The notes under the pieces are model-generated. The model did not search any database. It was not told where the DNA came from and saw nothing but the letters and a program-made list of their open reading frames with translations. Made by a program: the position numbers and the translations under genes. A stretch of 64,000 nt of DNA, taken from assembly GCA_934525675.1 (NCBI GenBank), contig CAKSZH010000008.1, positions 1 to 64,000 of the forward strand, written 5' to 3'. This document shows positions 35,112 to 42,618 of this stretch, piece after piece (position 1 is the stretch's first letter; the number at the start of each line of letters is the position of its first letter). This stretch comes from an uncultured Eubacteriales bacterium. GTDB taxonomy: Bacteria; Bacillota; Clostridia; Oscillospirales; CAG-272.

Positions 35112-36136
35112 TGCAGACATTTCCCGCAAAGCACCCGGGGAGCGCGGACGGCGCCCTGCCGGAAAATCCCGGAACGGAAAATTCCGTGCCGGAAGTTTCT
35201 TCTGTTTTCCCGGAAACGTGCGAAGTCTCCGGGGATACTGCCACGAGACACGCGACGGACAAGACTGCATTCGTCTCTCCGGACGCAGGCAAAGCCTCCG
35301 GGGCGGAACACAAAACAGATTTCCCGGCACCCGGAATGTTCGACTCCCACGCGCACTATTACGACAAGAAGTTTGACGCGCTCCCCGGCGGTGCGGACGC
35401 GCTGCTGGAAAAGCTGTTCGAGAGCGGCGAGGTCGAAAAGATCATCAACGTTGCCACCAACCCGGAGAACACGGAGCTGTGCGTGAAGATGGCAGCGCGG
35501 TATCCCGGAATGTACGTCGCCGCCGGTATTCATCCCGAGGACTGCGAGGCGTACCCCGACACGGACGCGGCGCTCTCTGCACTGTATGAGCGGATTTCCC
35601 CGGAGAAGGTCAGACGGCGGGACAAGATCGTGGCGATCGGTGAGATCGGGCTGGATTATTATTGGAAGCCGCATGACAAGAAAAAACAAGCGGACTTTTT
35701 TGACGCGCAGATGGCGTTTGCTGCCGGACTGGGGCTTCCCGTCATCATCCACGACCGCGAGGCGCACGGGGACTGCTTTGAGACCGTGCTCCGGTATCCG
35801 CAGGTGCGCGGCGTGTTCCACAGCTACAGCGGAAGCGCGGAAATGGCGCGGGAGCTGATCCGGCGCGGGTGGTATATCTCCTTTTCCGGGGTTGTGACCT
35901 TCAAAAACGCTTCCCGCGTCAGGGAGGTTGCGGCGAGTGTCCCTGCCGACCGGTTGCTCATTGAGACCGACTGCCCGTATCTTGCGCCCCATCCCCACCG
36001 CGGGGAAATCAATCATTCGGGTTTGATGCGCTATACTGCGGAGGTGCTCGCCGGGGTGCACGGAATGACGGTCGCGGAACTGGTCGGACGCACCAAAGAG
36101 AACGCGGAAACGCTTTTCGGACTACAAGAGAGCTGA
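35111..36136 (+). CDS. tatD: TatD-family deoxyribonuclease with unusual N-terminal extension
   Basis: Metal-dependent hydrolase fold. FDSHAHYYDKKF carries the HxH ligands; GIHPEDCEAY, GEIGLDYYW, IIHDREAHGD, VFHSYSGSAEMA and IETDCPYLAPHPHRG supply the other metal and catalytic residues. The catalytic domain begins at residue 76 (35336). Residues 1-75 are a low-complexity Pro/Ser/Gly/Glu/Thr stretch (HPGSADGALPENPGTEN...) absent from usual TatD proteins of about 255-265 residues. The ATG at 35111 overlaps the gpsA stop and has AAGGTGG 7 bases upstream, so the extension is probably translated. An internal start at 35336 lacks a good site. Confidence 0.88.
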   Translation: MQTFPAKHPGSADGALPENPGTENSVPEVSSVFPETCEVSGDTATRHATDKTAFVSPDAGKASGAEHKTDFPAPGMFDSHAHYYDKKFDALPGGADALLEKLFESGEVEKIINVATNPENTELCVKMAARYPGMYVAAGIHPEDCEAYPDTDAALSALYERISPEKVRRRDKIVAIGEIGLDYYWKPHDKKKQADFFDAQMAFAAGLGLPVIIHDREAHGDCFETVLRYPQVRGVFHSYSGSAEMARELIRRGWYISFSGVVTFKNASRVREVAASVPADRLLIETDCPYLAPHPHRGEINHSGLMRYTAEVLAGVHGMTVAELVGRTKENAETLFGLQES

Positions 36137-36468
36137 TTTTCGGGTTGCGGGGGAGCCGACCCGGACACGCCGGAATACTCATTTCCGACGCTCGGAGAAT
36201 ACGCATATGCCGCCGGGATTCAGTTTCCCATCCGGCGGGAAAAGACACATTGCCGGAAGGGATTTCCGCAGCGACAAACAGAAAGAAAGCATACGGTTAC
36301 GGACTGTGACCGGTGCTTTCTTTTTTTGCCGTCCTTTCGTAACCGGAGTAAAAAATTTTGACCCGCACGACGGTTTGACAAGTTTTGCGCATCAGACGTG
36401 ATATCATGGGAACGAAAACAAGTACAGGAAGCAAATTACAGATTCCGATGACGGAAAGGAAGGAAATT
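36137..36468. other. Gap between tatD and spoIIAA
   Basis: Contains the terminator at 36290-36328 and a TTGACA at 36375-36380. That element has no well-spaced -10: TATCAT is 21 bases away and TGATAT, 18 bases away, is poor. The spoIIA operon is driven by sigma-H in Bacillus; I could not find a clear sigma-H match here. Confidence 0.5.
36290..36328 (+). terminator. Terminator after tatD
   Basis: AGAAAGCA / TGCTTTCT outer stem with inner GGTTAC / GTGACC pairing, followed by a run of seven T. Confidence 0.75.
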
Positions 36469-36813
36469 ATGCCATTGACCGGGAACGGCGTGAAAACCGA
36501 ATTCGGCGATCAGGTACTGACGGTGTATCTGACCGGCGAAATTGACCATCATAACGCGGGAAAGATGCGACTGGAGATTGATGAAGAAATCTGCCGCCGC
36601 CGTCCGAAGCGGGTGATTCTGGATCTCGGGTCCATTGATTTTATGGATTCCTCGGGGCTCGGACTTGTGATGGGCAGATATGCCCTGATCCGCAAAATGA
36701 ACGGAGATCTGATTCTGCGGAACCCGTCCCAACGGGTGAAAAAAATCTTTGATCTGTCGGGGCTTGACCGCATGATTCACATGGAATATGACAAGGGAGG
36801 CAAAGCAAATTGA
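36469..36813 (+). CDS. spoIIAA: Anti-sigma F factor antagonist SpoIIAA
   Basis: STAS-domain protein that, when unphosphorylated, frees sigma-F from SpoIIAB in the forespore. 114 residues: LTGEIDHHNAGKMR at the start of the domain, and the phosphorylation site in DFMDSSGLGLVMGRY (S61, equivalent to S58 of Bacillus subtilis). KKIFDLSGLDRMIHM closes it. GGAAAGGAAGGAA precedes the ATG at 36469; upstream in-frame sequence lies in the promoter region. First gene of the spoIIA operon, overlapping spoIIAB by four bases. Confidence 0.96.
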   Translation: MPLTGNGVKTEFGDQVLTVYLTGEIDHHNAGKMRLEIDEEICRRRPKRVILDLGSIDFMDSSGLGLVMGRYALIRKMNGDLILRNPSQRVKKIFDLSGLDRMIHMEYDKGGKAN

Positions 36814-37265
36814 AACGCAAGGAAGCATTGGAGAATGAACTGAAACTCGAATTGCCGTCCCTTTCGGTCAATGAGGGAATCGCGCGGGCAACGGTCGCGG
36901 TATTCTGTTCCCAGCTCGATCCGACGGCGACCGAACTGGCGGACATCAAGTGCGCGGTGTCCGAGGCGGTGACCAACTGTATCGTACACGCATACCGCGG
37001 CACGCACGGGAAGATCCATATCAATGTGCGCCTGTACGAGGGCAGACTGATCCGCATCCTCATCCGCGACGATGGCTGCGGCATTCCGGACGTAAAGCTG
37101 GCACGTCAGCCGCTCTTCACGACCGACGCGGAAAGCGAGCGGAGCGGCATGGGCTTTACCGTCATGGAGAGCTTCTGCGACCGGGTACGCGTGACCTCGC
37201 GCGTCGGCAAGGGCACCACGGTGATCCTGTACAAAAAACTGGCGGAGAAGTCCTTCGGGCATTGA
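36810..37265 (+). CDS. spoIIAB: Anti-sigma F factor / serine kinase SpoIIAB
   Basis: Binds and inhibits sigma-F and phosphorylates SpoIIAA, in a GHKL ATPase fold. 151 residues: the N box SEAVTNCIVHAYRG, the G1 box RDDGCGIPD, the ATP-lid region TTDAESERSGMGF, and MESFCDRVRVTSRVGKGT. The start is read as TTG at 36810, overlapping the SpoIIAA stop (TTGA), with GGGAGG 8-9 bases before it. The N-terminus aligns with known SpoIIAB beginnings. No in-frame ATG occurs before the conserved region, so a non-ATG start is the only sensible choice. Confidence 0.95.
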   Translation: MKRKEALENELKLELPSLSVNEGIARATVAVFCSQLDPTATELADIKCAVSEAVTNCIVHAYRGTHGKIHINVRLYEGRLIRILIRDDGCGIPDVKLARQPLFTTDAESERSGMGFTVMESFCDRVRVTSRVGKGTTVILYKKLAEKSFGH

Positions 37266-37307
37266 GTGCGCTTCTACATATCCTGAGGAAAAGGACGGGA
37301 GGCGCAT

Positions 37308-38174
37308 ATGACCATGCTTGAAAAAAGGAATACGGGATGTCTGATTCCCATGACGGACGACGAAATCGGTGAGGACGCGGAAACGGAATGTCCGGATGCG
37401 GAACCGGAACAGGATAACCCCGACGGGGAAAGCCGGGAGGAGTCGGGGAAGGAACGCATCGCGCGTAACCGCGAATTGCTTCGTGCCGCGCAGCAAGGGG
37501 ACGAGGGAGCGACCGAAACGCTGATCACGGAAAACATGGGACTTGTCCGACGGGTCGCGTCAAGATTTCTTGACAGAGGCACCGAATACGAGGACCTCCT
37601 CCAGATCGGCACGCTCGGCATGCTCCGGGCGGTGCGTTCCTTTGACCTCGAACGCGGGACGGCGTTTTCCACCTACGCGGTTCCGCTCATCATCGGGGAG
37701 ATCCGCCGCCATTTGCGGGACGACGGGATCATCCGGGTCAGCCGTACCTATAAGCGTACCGGTGCGATCCTGATGCGTGAGCGGGCAAAAATCCTGTCGG
37801 AGGAAGGCAGGGAACCCGGTATCGCGGAGCTTGCCGCGCGAGCCGGAGTGAGCACCGAGGACGCGGCAATTGCGCTCGACGCGCTGACCCCCGTGACCAT
37901 GCTGTCGGAAACCGTGTACGGCGAGGAATCCGGTATGACGCTGGAGAGCACCGTCACGGACGGGGAAGAGAACGAAATGGAACGCATCTGCGATCGTGTT
38001 GCGCTCTCGCAGGCGATCGGAAAAATGCAGCCGCTCTGGCAGAAGATCGTCCTGCTCCGGTATTACCGCGATATGACCCAACAAGAGGTCGCGGACAATC
38101 TCGGGCTGTCGCAGGTCAAGGTGTCGAGAGAGGAAAAGAAGATCATGGCGTTTCTCCGCGCCGAGCTTGCATAA
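37308..38174 (+). CDS. sigF: RNA polymerase sigma-F factor
   Basis: First forespore-specific sigma factor. 288 residues. Region 2 (ENMGLVRRVASRF..., YEDLLQIGTLGMLRAVRSFD, FSTYAVPLIIGEIRRHLRDD) includes the core-binding and -10 recognition helices. Region 3 (REPGIAELAARAGVSTEDA) and region 4 with its helix-turn-helix (MTQQEVADNLGLSQVKVSREEKK) follow. Residues about 15-47 are an acidic stretch (DDEIGEDAETECPDAEPEQD...) that makes it about 30 residues longer than Bacillus SigF. GGGAGG lies 5 bases before the ATG at 37308; a second ATG follows two codons later. Third gene of the operon. Confidence 0.95.
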   Translation: MTMLEKRNTGCLIPMTDDEIGEDAETECPDAEPEQDNPDGESREESGKERIARNRELLRAAQQGDEGATETLITENMGLVRRVASRFLDRGTEYEDLLQIGTLGMLRAVRSFDLERGTAFSTYAVPLIIGEIRRHLRDDGIIRVSRTYKRTGAILMRERAKILSEEGREPGIAELAARAGVSTEDAAIALDALTPVTMLSETVYGEESGMTLESTVTDGEENEMERICDRVALSQAIGKMQPLWQKIVLLRYYRDMTQQEVADNLGLSQVKVSREEKKIMAFLRAELA

Positions 38175-38279
38175 GGCGGGCGTCTGGAACGATCCGGACC
38201 GGGTACCGGCGACGCTTGCCCGGCAGGCGGGGACAAGGTTCGGCGGCGCCGGAAACGGTGGAAGACAGATTCAAAAAAG

Positions 38280-38320
38280 AAGGCATCCAACCAAAGCGGG
38301 CGGTTGGATGCTTTCTTTTG
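38280..38320 (+). terminator. Terminator of the spoIIA-sigF operon
   Basis: GGCATCCAACC / GGTTGGATGCT stem with a 9-base loop, then TTCTTTTG. The A-run upstream lets it work on the minus strand as well. Confidence 0.75.
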
Positions 38321-38561
38321 ATAATCCCGTATCCGGTGTGTTGCCCGGAAATACTGTTCTGCGCGGGGACGTTCCCGGAAGGTTCCGCGCCGCCCCCGGC
38401 GACTTCCGCCCGCGCTTTCCGGCTCTCCGCCCGGCGAAAACCAAAGAATCCCGCAATTCCCGAGCCGCAATCGCGGACTTCCGCCGCCCGGCGGCTTTTT
38501 TCGTTGTCCGTGTACATCGCCGCGCGCCCCGCCGCCGGATCCCCGCTTTGCGGGTGACCGC

Positions 38562-38581
38562 CGCCCCGCGGGGCGCTTTTT
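38562..38581 (+). terminator. Second hairpin with T-run near the murC 3' end
   Basis: CGCCCC / GGGGCG with a 2-base loop, then CTTTTT. The loop is very tight, so real pairing may be shorter. Confidence 0.4.
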
Positions 38582-38582
38582 G

Positions 38583-40001
38583 TCAGTCAAACTCCAACAG
38601 ATCAAACAGCTTGTAAATATCCCCCGCGCCCATTACGATCAGTCCGTCGCCCGGACGCAATTCCCGGTTCAGATACCCGGCAATCCGGGAAAGATCCCCC
38701 GGCGCCCCGGCAAAGATACGCCCCTCCTTTTCGTTGATCGCATCTGCAAGCTTTTCCGGCGTCACGCCGAGCGTGTCCGTCTCCCGCGCCGCGTAGATCG
38801 GCGCAATCAGAAGATGGGTGCAGGGAGAAAAGGCGGTCAGAAATTCGTTCCACAGCCCCCTCGTCCGGCTGTATGTGTGCGATTGAAATACGCAGAAGAG
38901 CCGCTCAAACCCCATTTCTCCCGCGCCTCTGAGTGTGGCGCGCACCTCGGTCGGGTGATGCCCGTAGTCATCGTATACGTCCGCGCCGTGCAGAGTCCCC
39001 TTGTGCTCCATGCGGCGGAGCGCCCCCGGAAAGGCGGAAAGTCCTGCCCCGATCTTCTCGGAAGAGATGCGGCAGAGATCACACGCCGCTGCCGCGGCAA
39101 GCGCGTTCAGAATCTGAAATTCTCCCGGCACGCGGAGCGTGACATGGCAGAAAAAGCTCCCGCTTTTCAGAATGTCAAACGTCGCCCGCCCGCGCTCCAT
39201 TGTCAGATTCCCGGCGGTGTAGTCCGCGCCCTCCGTCCGTCCGAAGGTCACAAGGTGCCCGCGGTATCCCGATACGGCGGACATGACGTTTTTGTCGTCC
39301 GCGTTCACGACCGCAAAGCCGTCCTCGCCCGTCAGGGACGCAAACCGCCCGAAGGAGGTGCGGATCTGCTCCATATCGTGAAAATAGTCCACGTGATCCA
39401 TTTCAATGTTGAGAAGCACGGCGATGTTCGGGGAAAAATCGAGAAACGAATCCATGTACTCGCAGGCTTCAAACAGAAAATCCTCTCCGTCTCCGATGCG
39501 GGTGGACCCGTCCATTGCCCGCATTTCCGCGCCGGAAAGCACCGTCGGATCGACGCCCGCGTCCATGAGAATTTCCGCGCACATGGAGGTGGTACTGCTC
39601 TTGCCGTGCATTCCGGAAATACCGATCCGCCGGGGGTACGCGGACATGAGATACCCCATGTAATCCGCACGGGAAAGCACCGGAAGCCCCCGCCGGAGGG
39701 CTTCCAGATACTCCGGATTGTCGTTTTGAATGGCAACGGTGTAGACTACCGCGTCGGCGTGTACCTCGTCGAGGTGCGACGCGTCGTGCGTGTCAAAGAC
39801 CCGGATGCCGGCGGCACGCAGATGTTCGGTCAGCGCGGTCATCTGGCGGTCGGAGCCGCTGACGGCAAAGCCCCGCTTTTTGGTCAGCAGAGCAAGCGAC
39901 GAGACGTTGATCCCGCCGATCCCGATGAAATAAAACGAACGGCAGCCCGCAAGCATACGCCCGGCTTTCGCCGCGCCGTAATGAGTGTTCGGAACAGACA
40001 T
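38583..40001 (-). CDS. murC: UDP-N-acetylmuramate--L-alanine ligase
   Basis: Adds L-alanine to UDP-MurNAc with ATP, the first step of the peptidoglycan stem peptide. 472 residues: N-terminal YFIGIGGINVSSLA, central P-loop GISGMHGKSSTTSM, the LNIEMDHVDYF metal region, the FGRFASL segment, and DDYGHHPTEVRATL of the C-terminal domain. Full family length. GGGAG lies 7 bases before the ATG at 40001; the frame extends further upstream without a start signal. It stands alone between sigF and spoVG, not in a dcw-type cluster. Confidence 0.95.
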   Translation of the reverse strand: MSVPNTHYGAAKAGRMLAGCRSFYFIGIGGINVSSLALLTKKRGFAVSGSDRQMTALTEHLRAAGIRVFDTHDASHLDEVHADAVVYTVAIQNDNPEYLEALRRGLPVLSRADYMGYLMSAYPRRIGISGMHGKSSTTSMCAEILMDAGVDPTVLSGAEMRAMDGSTRIGDGEDFLFEACEYMDSFLDFSPNIAVLLNIEMDHVDYFHDMEQIRTSFGRFASLTGEDGFAVVNADDKNVMSAVSGYRGHLVTFGRTEGADYTAGNLTMERGRATFDILKSGSFFCHVTLRVPGEFQILNALAAAAACDLCRISSEKIGAGLSAFPGALRRMEHKGTLHGADVYDDYGHHPTEVRATLRGAGEMGFERLFCVFQSHTYSRTRGLWNEFLTAFSPCTHLLIAPIYAARETDTLGVTPEKLADAINEKEGRIFAGAPGDLSRIAGYLNRELRPGDGLIVMGAGDIYKLFDLLEFD

Positions 40002-40386
40002 GATAAACTCCCTTTTTGAGTGAATTTCAGAATATTGTTGTCGGGTGCCGGGAATTCCGCGGCAGATGTCAGACGGCTTTGCCGACTTTCTTGCCCCGGC
40101 CCGGAACGTCCGGTGGGTCTGCGGATGGTGGGGCTTTTTTGTCGGAAACACTGTCCCGGCTTGCCCTCTCCGGGGACCGATACGGGATTATCCCCGCCTG
40201 CCGCTGTACTTTCGCCCGTTTTCTGGGCGGAAAATCTTTCGCGGATGTCACCCGGCTTTCCCGAATCTTCACAAAAAAACCTCTTTGCCGTTGAATAATT
40301 ATCACAATACGCCTTTATACTGTAGATAAAGAAACCCCGTCCACAGATTATGCCATGGCATTTGACACATGAAGGAGGAATAAAAA
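40002..40386. other. Divergent gap murC / spoVG
   Basis: GC-rich near murC, A/T-rich near spoVG. TTGAAT (40291) and TATACT (40316-40321) are 19 bases apart, a poor sigma-A spacing but the best candidate for spoVG. I found no convincing sigma-H element. No gene seen. Confidence 0.45.
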
Positions 40387-40731
40387 ATGCAGATCACAGA
40401 CGTCAAGGTGAGAAAATTGTTTGATGAAGGCCCCATGAGAGCCATCGTTTCGGTTACGTTTGACAACCAGTTGGCAGTGCATGACATCAAGGTCATTCAC
40501 GCACGGGAAAAATATTTCATCGTTATGCCGAGCCGCAAGAATCAGGACGATACCTACCGCGATATCGTACACCCGATCAACGCGCAGTTCCGTTCGGTTC
40601 TGGAAACCGCGGTAATCGACGCGTATGACCGTGCCGTGGAAGCGGCAAAGGTTGCCGAGACAGCTGCCGAAACAGAGGGAGCAAGCGCCGAAACCGCCGA
40701 AACGGCAGTTCCGGACACGACGACCGTCTGA
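40387..40731 (+). CDS. spoVG: Septation regulator SpoVG
   Basis: Small nucleic-acid-binding regulator that influences asymmetric septation, capsule and other loci. The core (residues 1-90) is highly conserved: MQITDVKVRKLFDEGPMRAIVSVTFD-type start, VHDIKVIHAREKYFIVMPSRK and DIVHPINAQFR. The last roughly 25 residues are an Ala/Glu/Thr-rich tail not needed in shorter homologues. AAGGAGG precedes the ATG by 8-9 bases. A terminator lies about 160 bases after the stop. Confidence 0.95.
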   Translation: MQITDVKVRKLFDEGPMRAIVSVTFDNQLAVHDIKVIHAREKYFIVMPSRKNQDDTYRDIVHPINAQFRSVLETAVIDAYDRAVEAAKVAETAAETEGASAETAETAVPDTTTV

Positions 40732-41081
40732 CGGAAGTCCGTTCGGATACGGCGGATCGGGACGGTATCCGGGCTAAACGATTCCGGAGAGCGCCGATCA
40801 TTCAGAAGAACACAACGACCGGTGGGGGGAAGAACACCGGAATAAACCGAGAGGCATCGGGTGACCGATGCCCGACACAAAGGGAGAGGGGTTGCCGCAC
40901 GGTTGTGCGGCAACTTTTTTTCTGTGGTTCTGCTGTGCGGCGCTTCGGGTGACCGGGGTATCGCTGTTTTTGCACACGACGCTTTGGATTTTTGAAGGCG
41001 CAATTGCTTTTTGCACAGCACCGGGCTTTCCGGGGAACCGCCTTTGTTTGCCAAGCCGTGTTTCCGTTTCCGCTCCGCCAA
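40732..41081. other. Gap after spoVG
   Basis: Contains a GGCATCGG / CCGATGCC stem at 40853-40872, the terminator at 40891-40923 and then GC-rich sequence up to the convergent phosphodiesterase gene. No gene seen. Confidence 0.5.
40891..40923 (+). terminator. Terminator of spoVG
   Basis: GTTGCCGCAC / GTGCGGCAAC with loop GGTT, then TTTTTTTCT. Confidence 0.85.
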
Positions 41082-41585
41082 TCAGAGCGAGCCGTGGCTG
41101 AGATGCGGCACGCCGTCCCGGACGGTCAGCACCGCGAAGCCGTTCCCGTACCCGATACTGCCGGGATTGAGTACATAGAGCGGACGCGGGAGCGTGACCC
41201 CGCCGACTGTTTCCCCCTTGTCGATCGTTTCGTAAAACGTCTCGTGCGTATGCCCGAACAGCAGCACGTCCGCCCCCTCCCGCGCTGCATGCGCAATTGC
41301 CGCGCCGGGACCGGATTTGACGCCGTACAGGTGCCCGTGCAGAAGCAGAACGCGTACCCCCTCGACGGTGACCAGCCGCTCTTGGGGGCTGGTATCGCCA
41401 GGCGAAAGAAATCCGTCGCAGTTGCCCGAAACGGCATAAAGCGGGATACCCCCGACCGCGTCCTTTGCGTCGGCAACGCCGTCGCCGAGGAAAAACACGC
41501 CGCGCGGGCGGGAAATCTGGCGGGACAGCACCTCGCGGATTTTTTCGGGGTGCCGGTGAGAATCGGAAAAAATCAGATAATCCAT
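41082..41585 (-). CDS. MJ0936/YfcE-type metallophosphoesterase
   Basis: A 167-residue phosphodiesterase of the calcineurin-like superfamily. The metal motifs are in order: FSDSHRH (DxH), FLGDGVAD (GD), VSGNCDG (GNxD), LLHGHLYG (His) and LLFGHTHETF (GHTH). The compact size fits the YfcE/MJ0936 family, which hydrolyses model phosphodiesters; the natural substrate is unclear. VLNPGSIGYG near the end is the usual Asn-Pro-Gly-Ser signature. It has its own promoter at 41618-41646. Confidence 0.92.
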   Translation of the reverse strand: MDYLIFSDSHRHPEKIREVLSRQISRPRGVFFLGDGVADAKDAVGGIPLYAVSGNCDGFLSPGDTSPQERLVTVEGVRVLLLHGHLYGVKSGPGAAIAHAAREGADVLLFGHTHETFYETIDKGETVGGVTLPRPLYVLNPGSIGYGNGFAVLTVRDGVPHLSHGSL

Positions 41586-41617
41586 AAAGCCCCCCGGTCA
41601 GAAAAGATGGTACTGAC

Positions 41618-41646
41618 AGTATAGCATGATTGTGTGCGGAATGCAA
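41618..41646 (-). promoter_or_regulatory. Sigma-A promoter of the phosphodiesterase gene
   Basis: Minus strand TTGCAT (41646-41641), 17 bases, TATACT (41623-41618) preceded by TGC. Confidence 0.7.
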
Positions 41647-41671
41647 GGGAAGCGGGGAAAATCCACGTGCG

Positions 41672-41700
41672 AACCGCAAAGAGCGGGCGGTCATATACTG
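41672..41700 (+). promoter_or_regulatory. Possible mother-cell (sigma-K-like) promoter of the 41762 operon
   Basis: AACC at 41672-41675, 16 bases, then CATATACTG at 41692-41700. The published sigma-K consensus is mACm-N16-17-CATAnnnTA, so all but the last base fits. A sigma-A reading would use TATACT (41694-41699) but has no -35. This is pattern matching only. Confidence 0.4.
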
Positions 41701-41761
41701 GCATGAAAGCCGGAACGGGGACGGATGACGGATCCCTTTACCGAGCGCGGAGGAGGAGCAC

Positions 41762-42025
41762 ATGAAGCTTGACAAACGGGCACTGGAGAGGCTGCTTGCC
41801 CTGTCGGACGATCAGTTTATGCAGGTGGTGGAGAAGCTGGCGGCGGAGTCGGGGATCAATCTCAGTGCGATGAACATCGGAAAGGGAGACCTTGCGCGCC
41901 TGCGGGCGGCGCTTCACGGCGCGGACGATGAGGATGTGGAACGCATGAAGCGGCAGTTTGGGCAGTTTGGAAAGAACGGCAGAAATCCGGTGGGTGGGAA
42001 CTCCGCAAACGGAGGGACGGACTGA
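41762..42025 (+). CDS. Conserved-looking small protein, first of an unknown trio
   Basis: An 87-residue soluble helical protein. Residues 1-60 (LDKRALERLLALSDDQFMQVVEKLAAESGINLSAMNIGKGDLARLRAALHGADDEDVERMK) look like a folded helical domain; the tail is Gly/Asn-rich. I recall similar small proteins in other Clostridia but know no function. GGAGGAG precedes the ATG. The stop overlaps the next start by one base, and all three genes to 43446 are translationally coupled. Confidence 0.75.
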   Translation: MKLDKRALERLLALSDDQFMQVVEKLAAESGINLSAMNIGKGDLARLRAALHGADDEDVERMKRQFGQFGKNGRNPVGGNSANGGTD

Positions 42026-42618
42026 TGGAGCCGGGAGATTCCCGCCTGACGGATACGCTGTCCATGCTGATGGCGCACCCGGAAATGCTCCGGGGCTTTG
42101 CTTCGCTCATCGGCGGGATGGGTGCGGGCGGGAAAAACGGTGACAGCGGGATATCCGACACCGGGCGACAACCGACGGCAGGCGACAGGAAACCCGGCGT
42201 CGGCGGTACGGGCGGTGATTCCGGCGCGGAATCATCCGGCACCGGCGACCGGCAGTCGTCCCGTGACAGGCTGTCGGAGATCATTGATTCGGTGGTGGCA
42301 GAGGGGAGTGCGGCGTCCGCCGGGGATCGGGAAACCTTCTCCGCCGATGCGGGAGCCGGTGAAACCGGCGGGTACGGCAGGGAGTCAGCCGGAGGAGCCG
42401 GTGCGGACGGCGCAAGCGTTGCGGCAGGGGGGGTCTCCGGGGGAAACTCCAGTGGGAAACGGCAGTTCCGGCTTCCCGGCGACAAGCGGCTGACGCTTCT
42501 GGTCGCGCTCAAGCCTTACTTATCCCCGCGCCGTGCCGCGGCGGTGGACAGCATGGTGCGCTTCGGCAAGATCGGCGAACTTCTGGAAGGGTTTCTGCCC
42601 GGAAACGGAGGAAAATGA
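42025..42618 (+). CDS. Unknown protein, second of the trio
   Basis: 197 residues. An N-terminal helix (LTDTLSMLMAHPEMLRGFASLIGGM) and a C-terminal helical domain (LPGDKRLTLLVALKPYLSPRRAAAVDSMVRFGKIGELLEGFLP) are joined by about 115 residues of Gly/Ser/Asp/Ala-rich low-complexity sequence. The C-terminal part resembles a widespread uncharacterised Clostridial segment (LKPYLSPRR...). No signal peptide. GGAGGG lies 8 bases before the ATG, which shares a base with the previous stop. The gene is real by context; the function is unknown. Confidence 0.7.
   Translation: MEPGDSRLTDTLSMLMAHPEMLRGFASLIGGMGAGGKNGDSGISDTGRQPTAGDRKPGVGGTGGDSGAESSGTGDRQSSRDRLSEIIDSVVAEGSAASAGDRETFSADAGAGETGGYGRESAGGAGADGASVAAGGVSGGNSSGKRQFRLPGDKRLTLLVALKPYLSPRRAAAVDSMVRFGKIGELLEGFLPGNGGK

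Larger units (their letters stand above)
38175..38582. other. Gene-free stretch after sigF
   Basis: Terminator at 38280-38320, then GC-rich sequence without a believable gene, a copy of GCCGCCGGATCCCCGC at about 38532 with a following TTGCGGGTG, and a second stem-T-run at 38562-38581 just before the convergent murC stop. Confidence 0.55.

Noticed and set aside
36375..36407. Standard sigma-A promoter for spoIIAA
   Set aside because: TTGACA is present, but TATCAT is 21 bases away and no -10 fits at 16-18; sigma-H control is expected from Bacillus but not demonstrable here.
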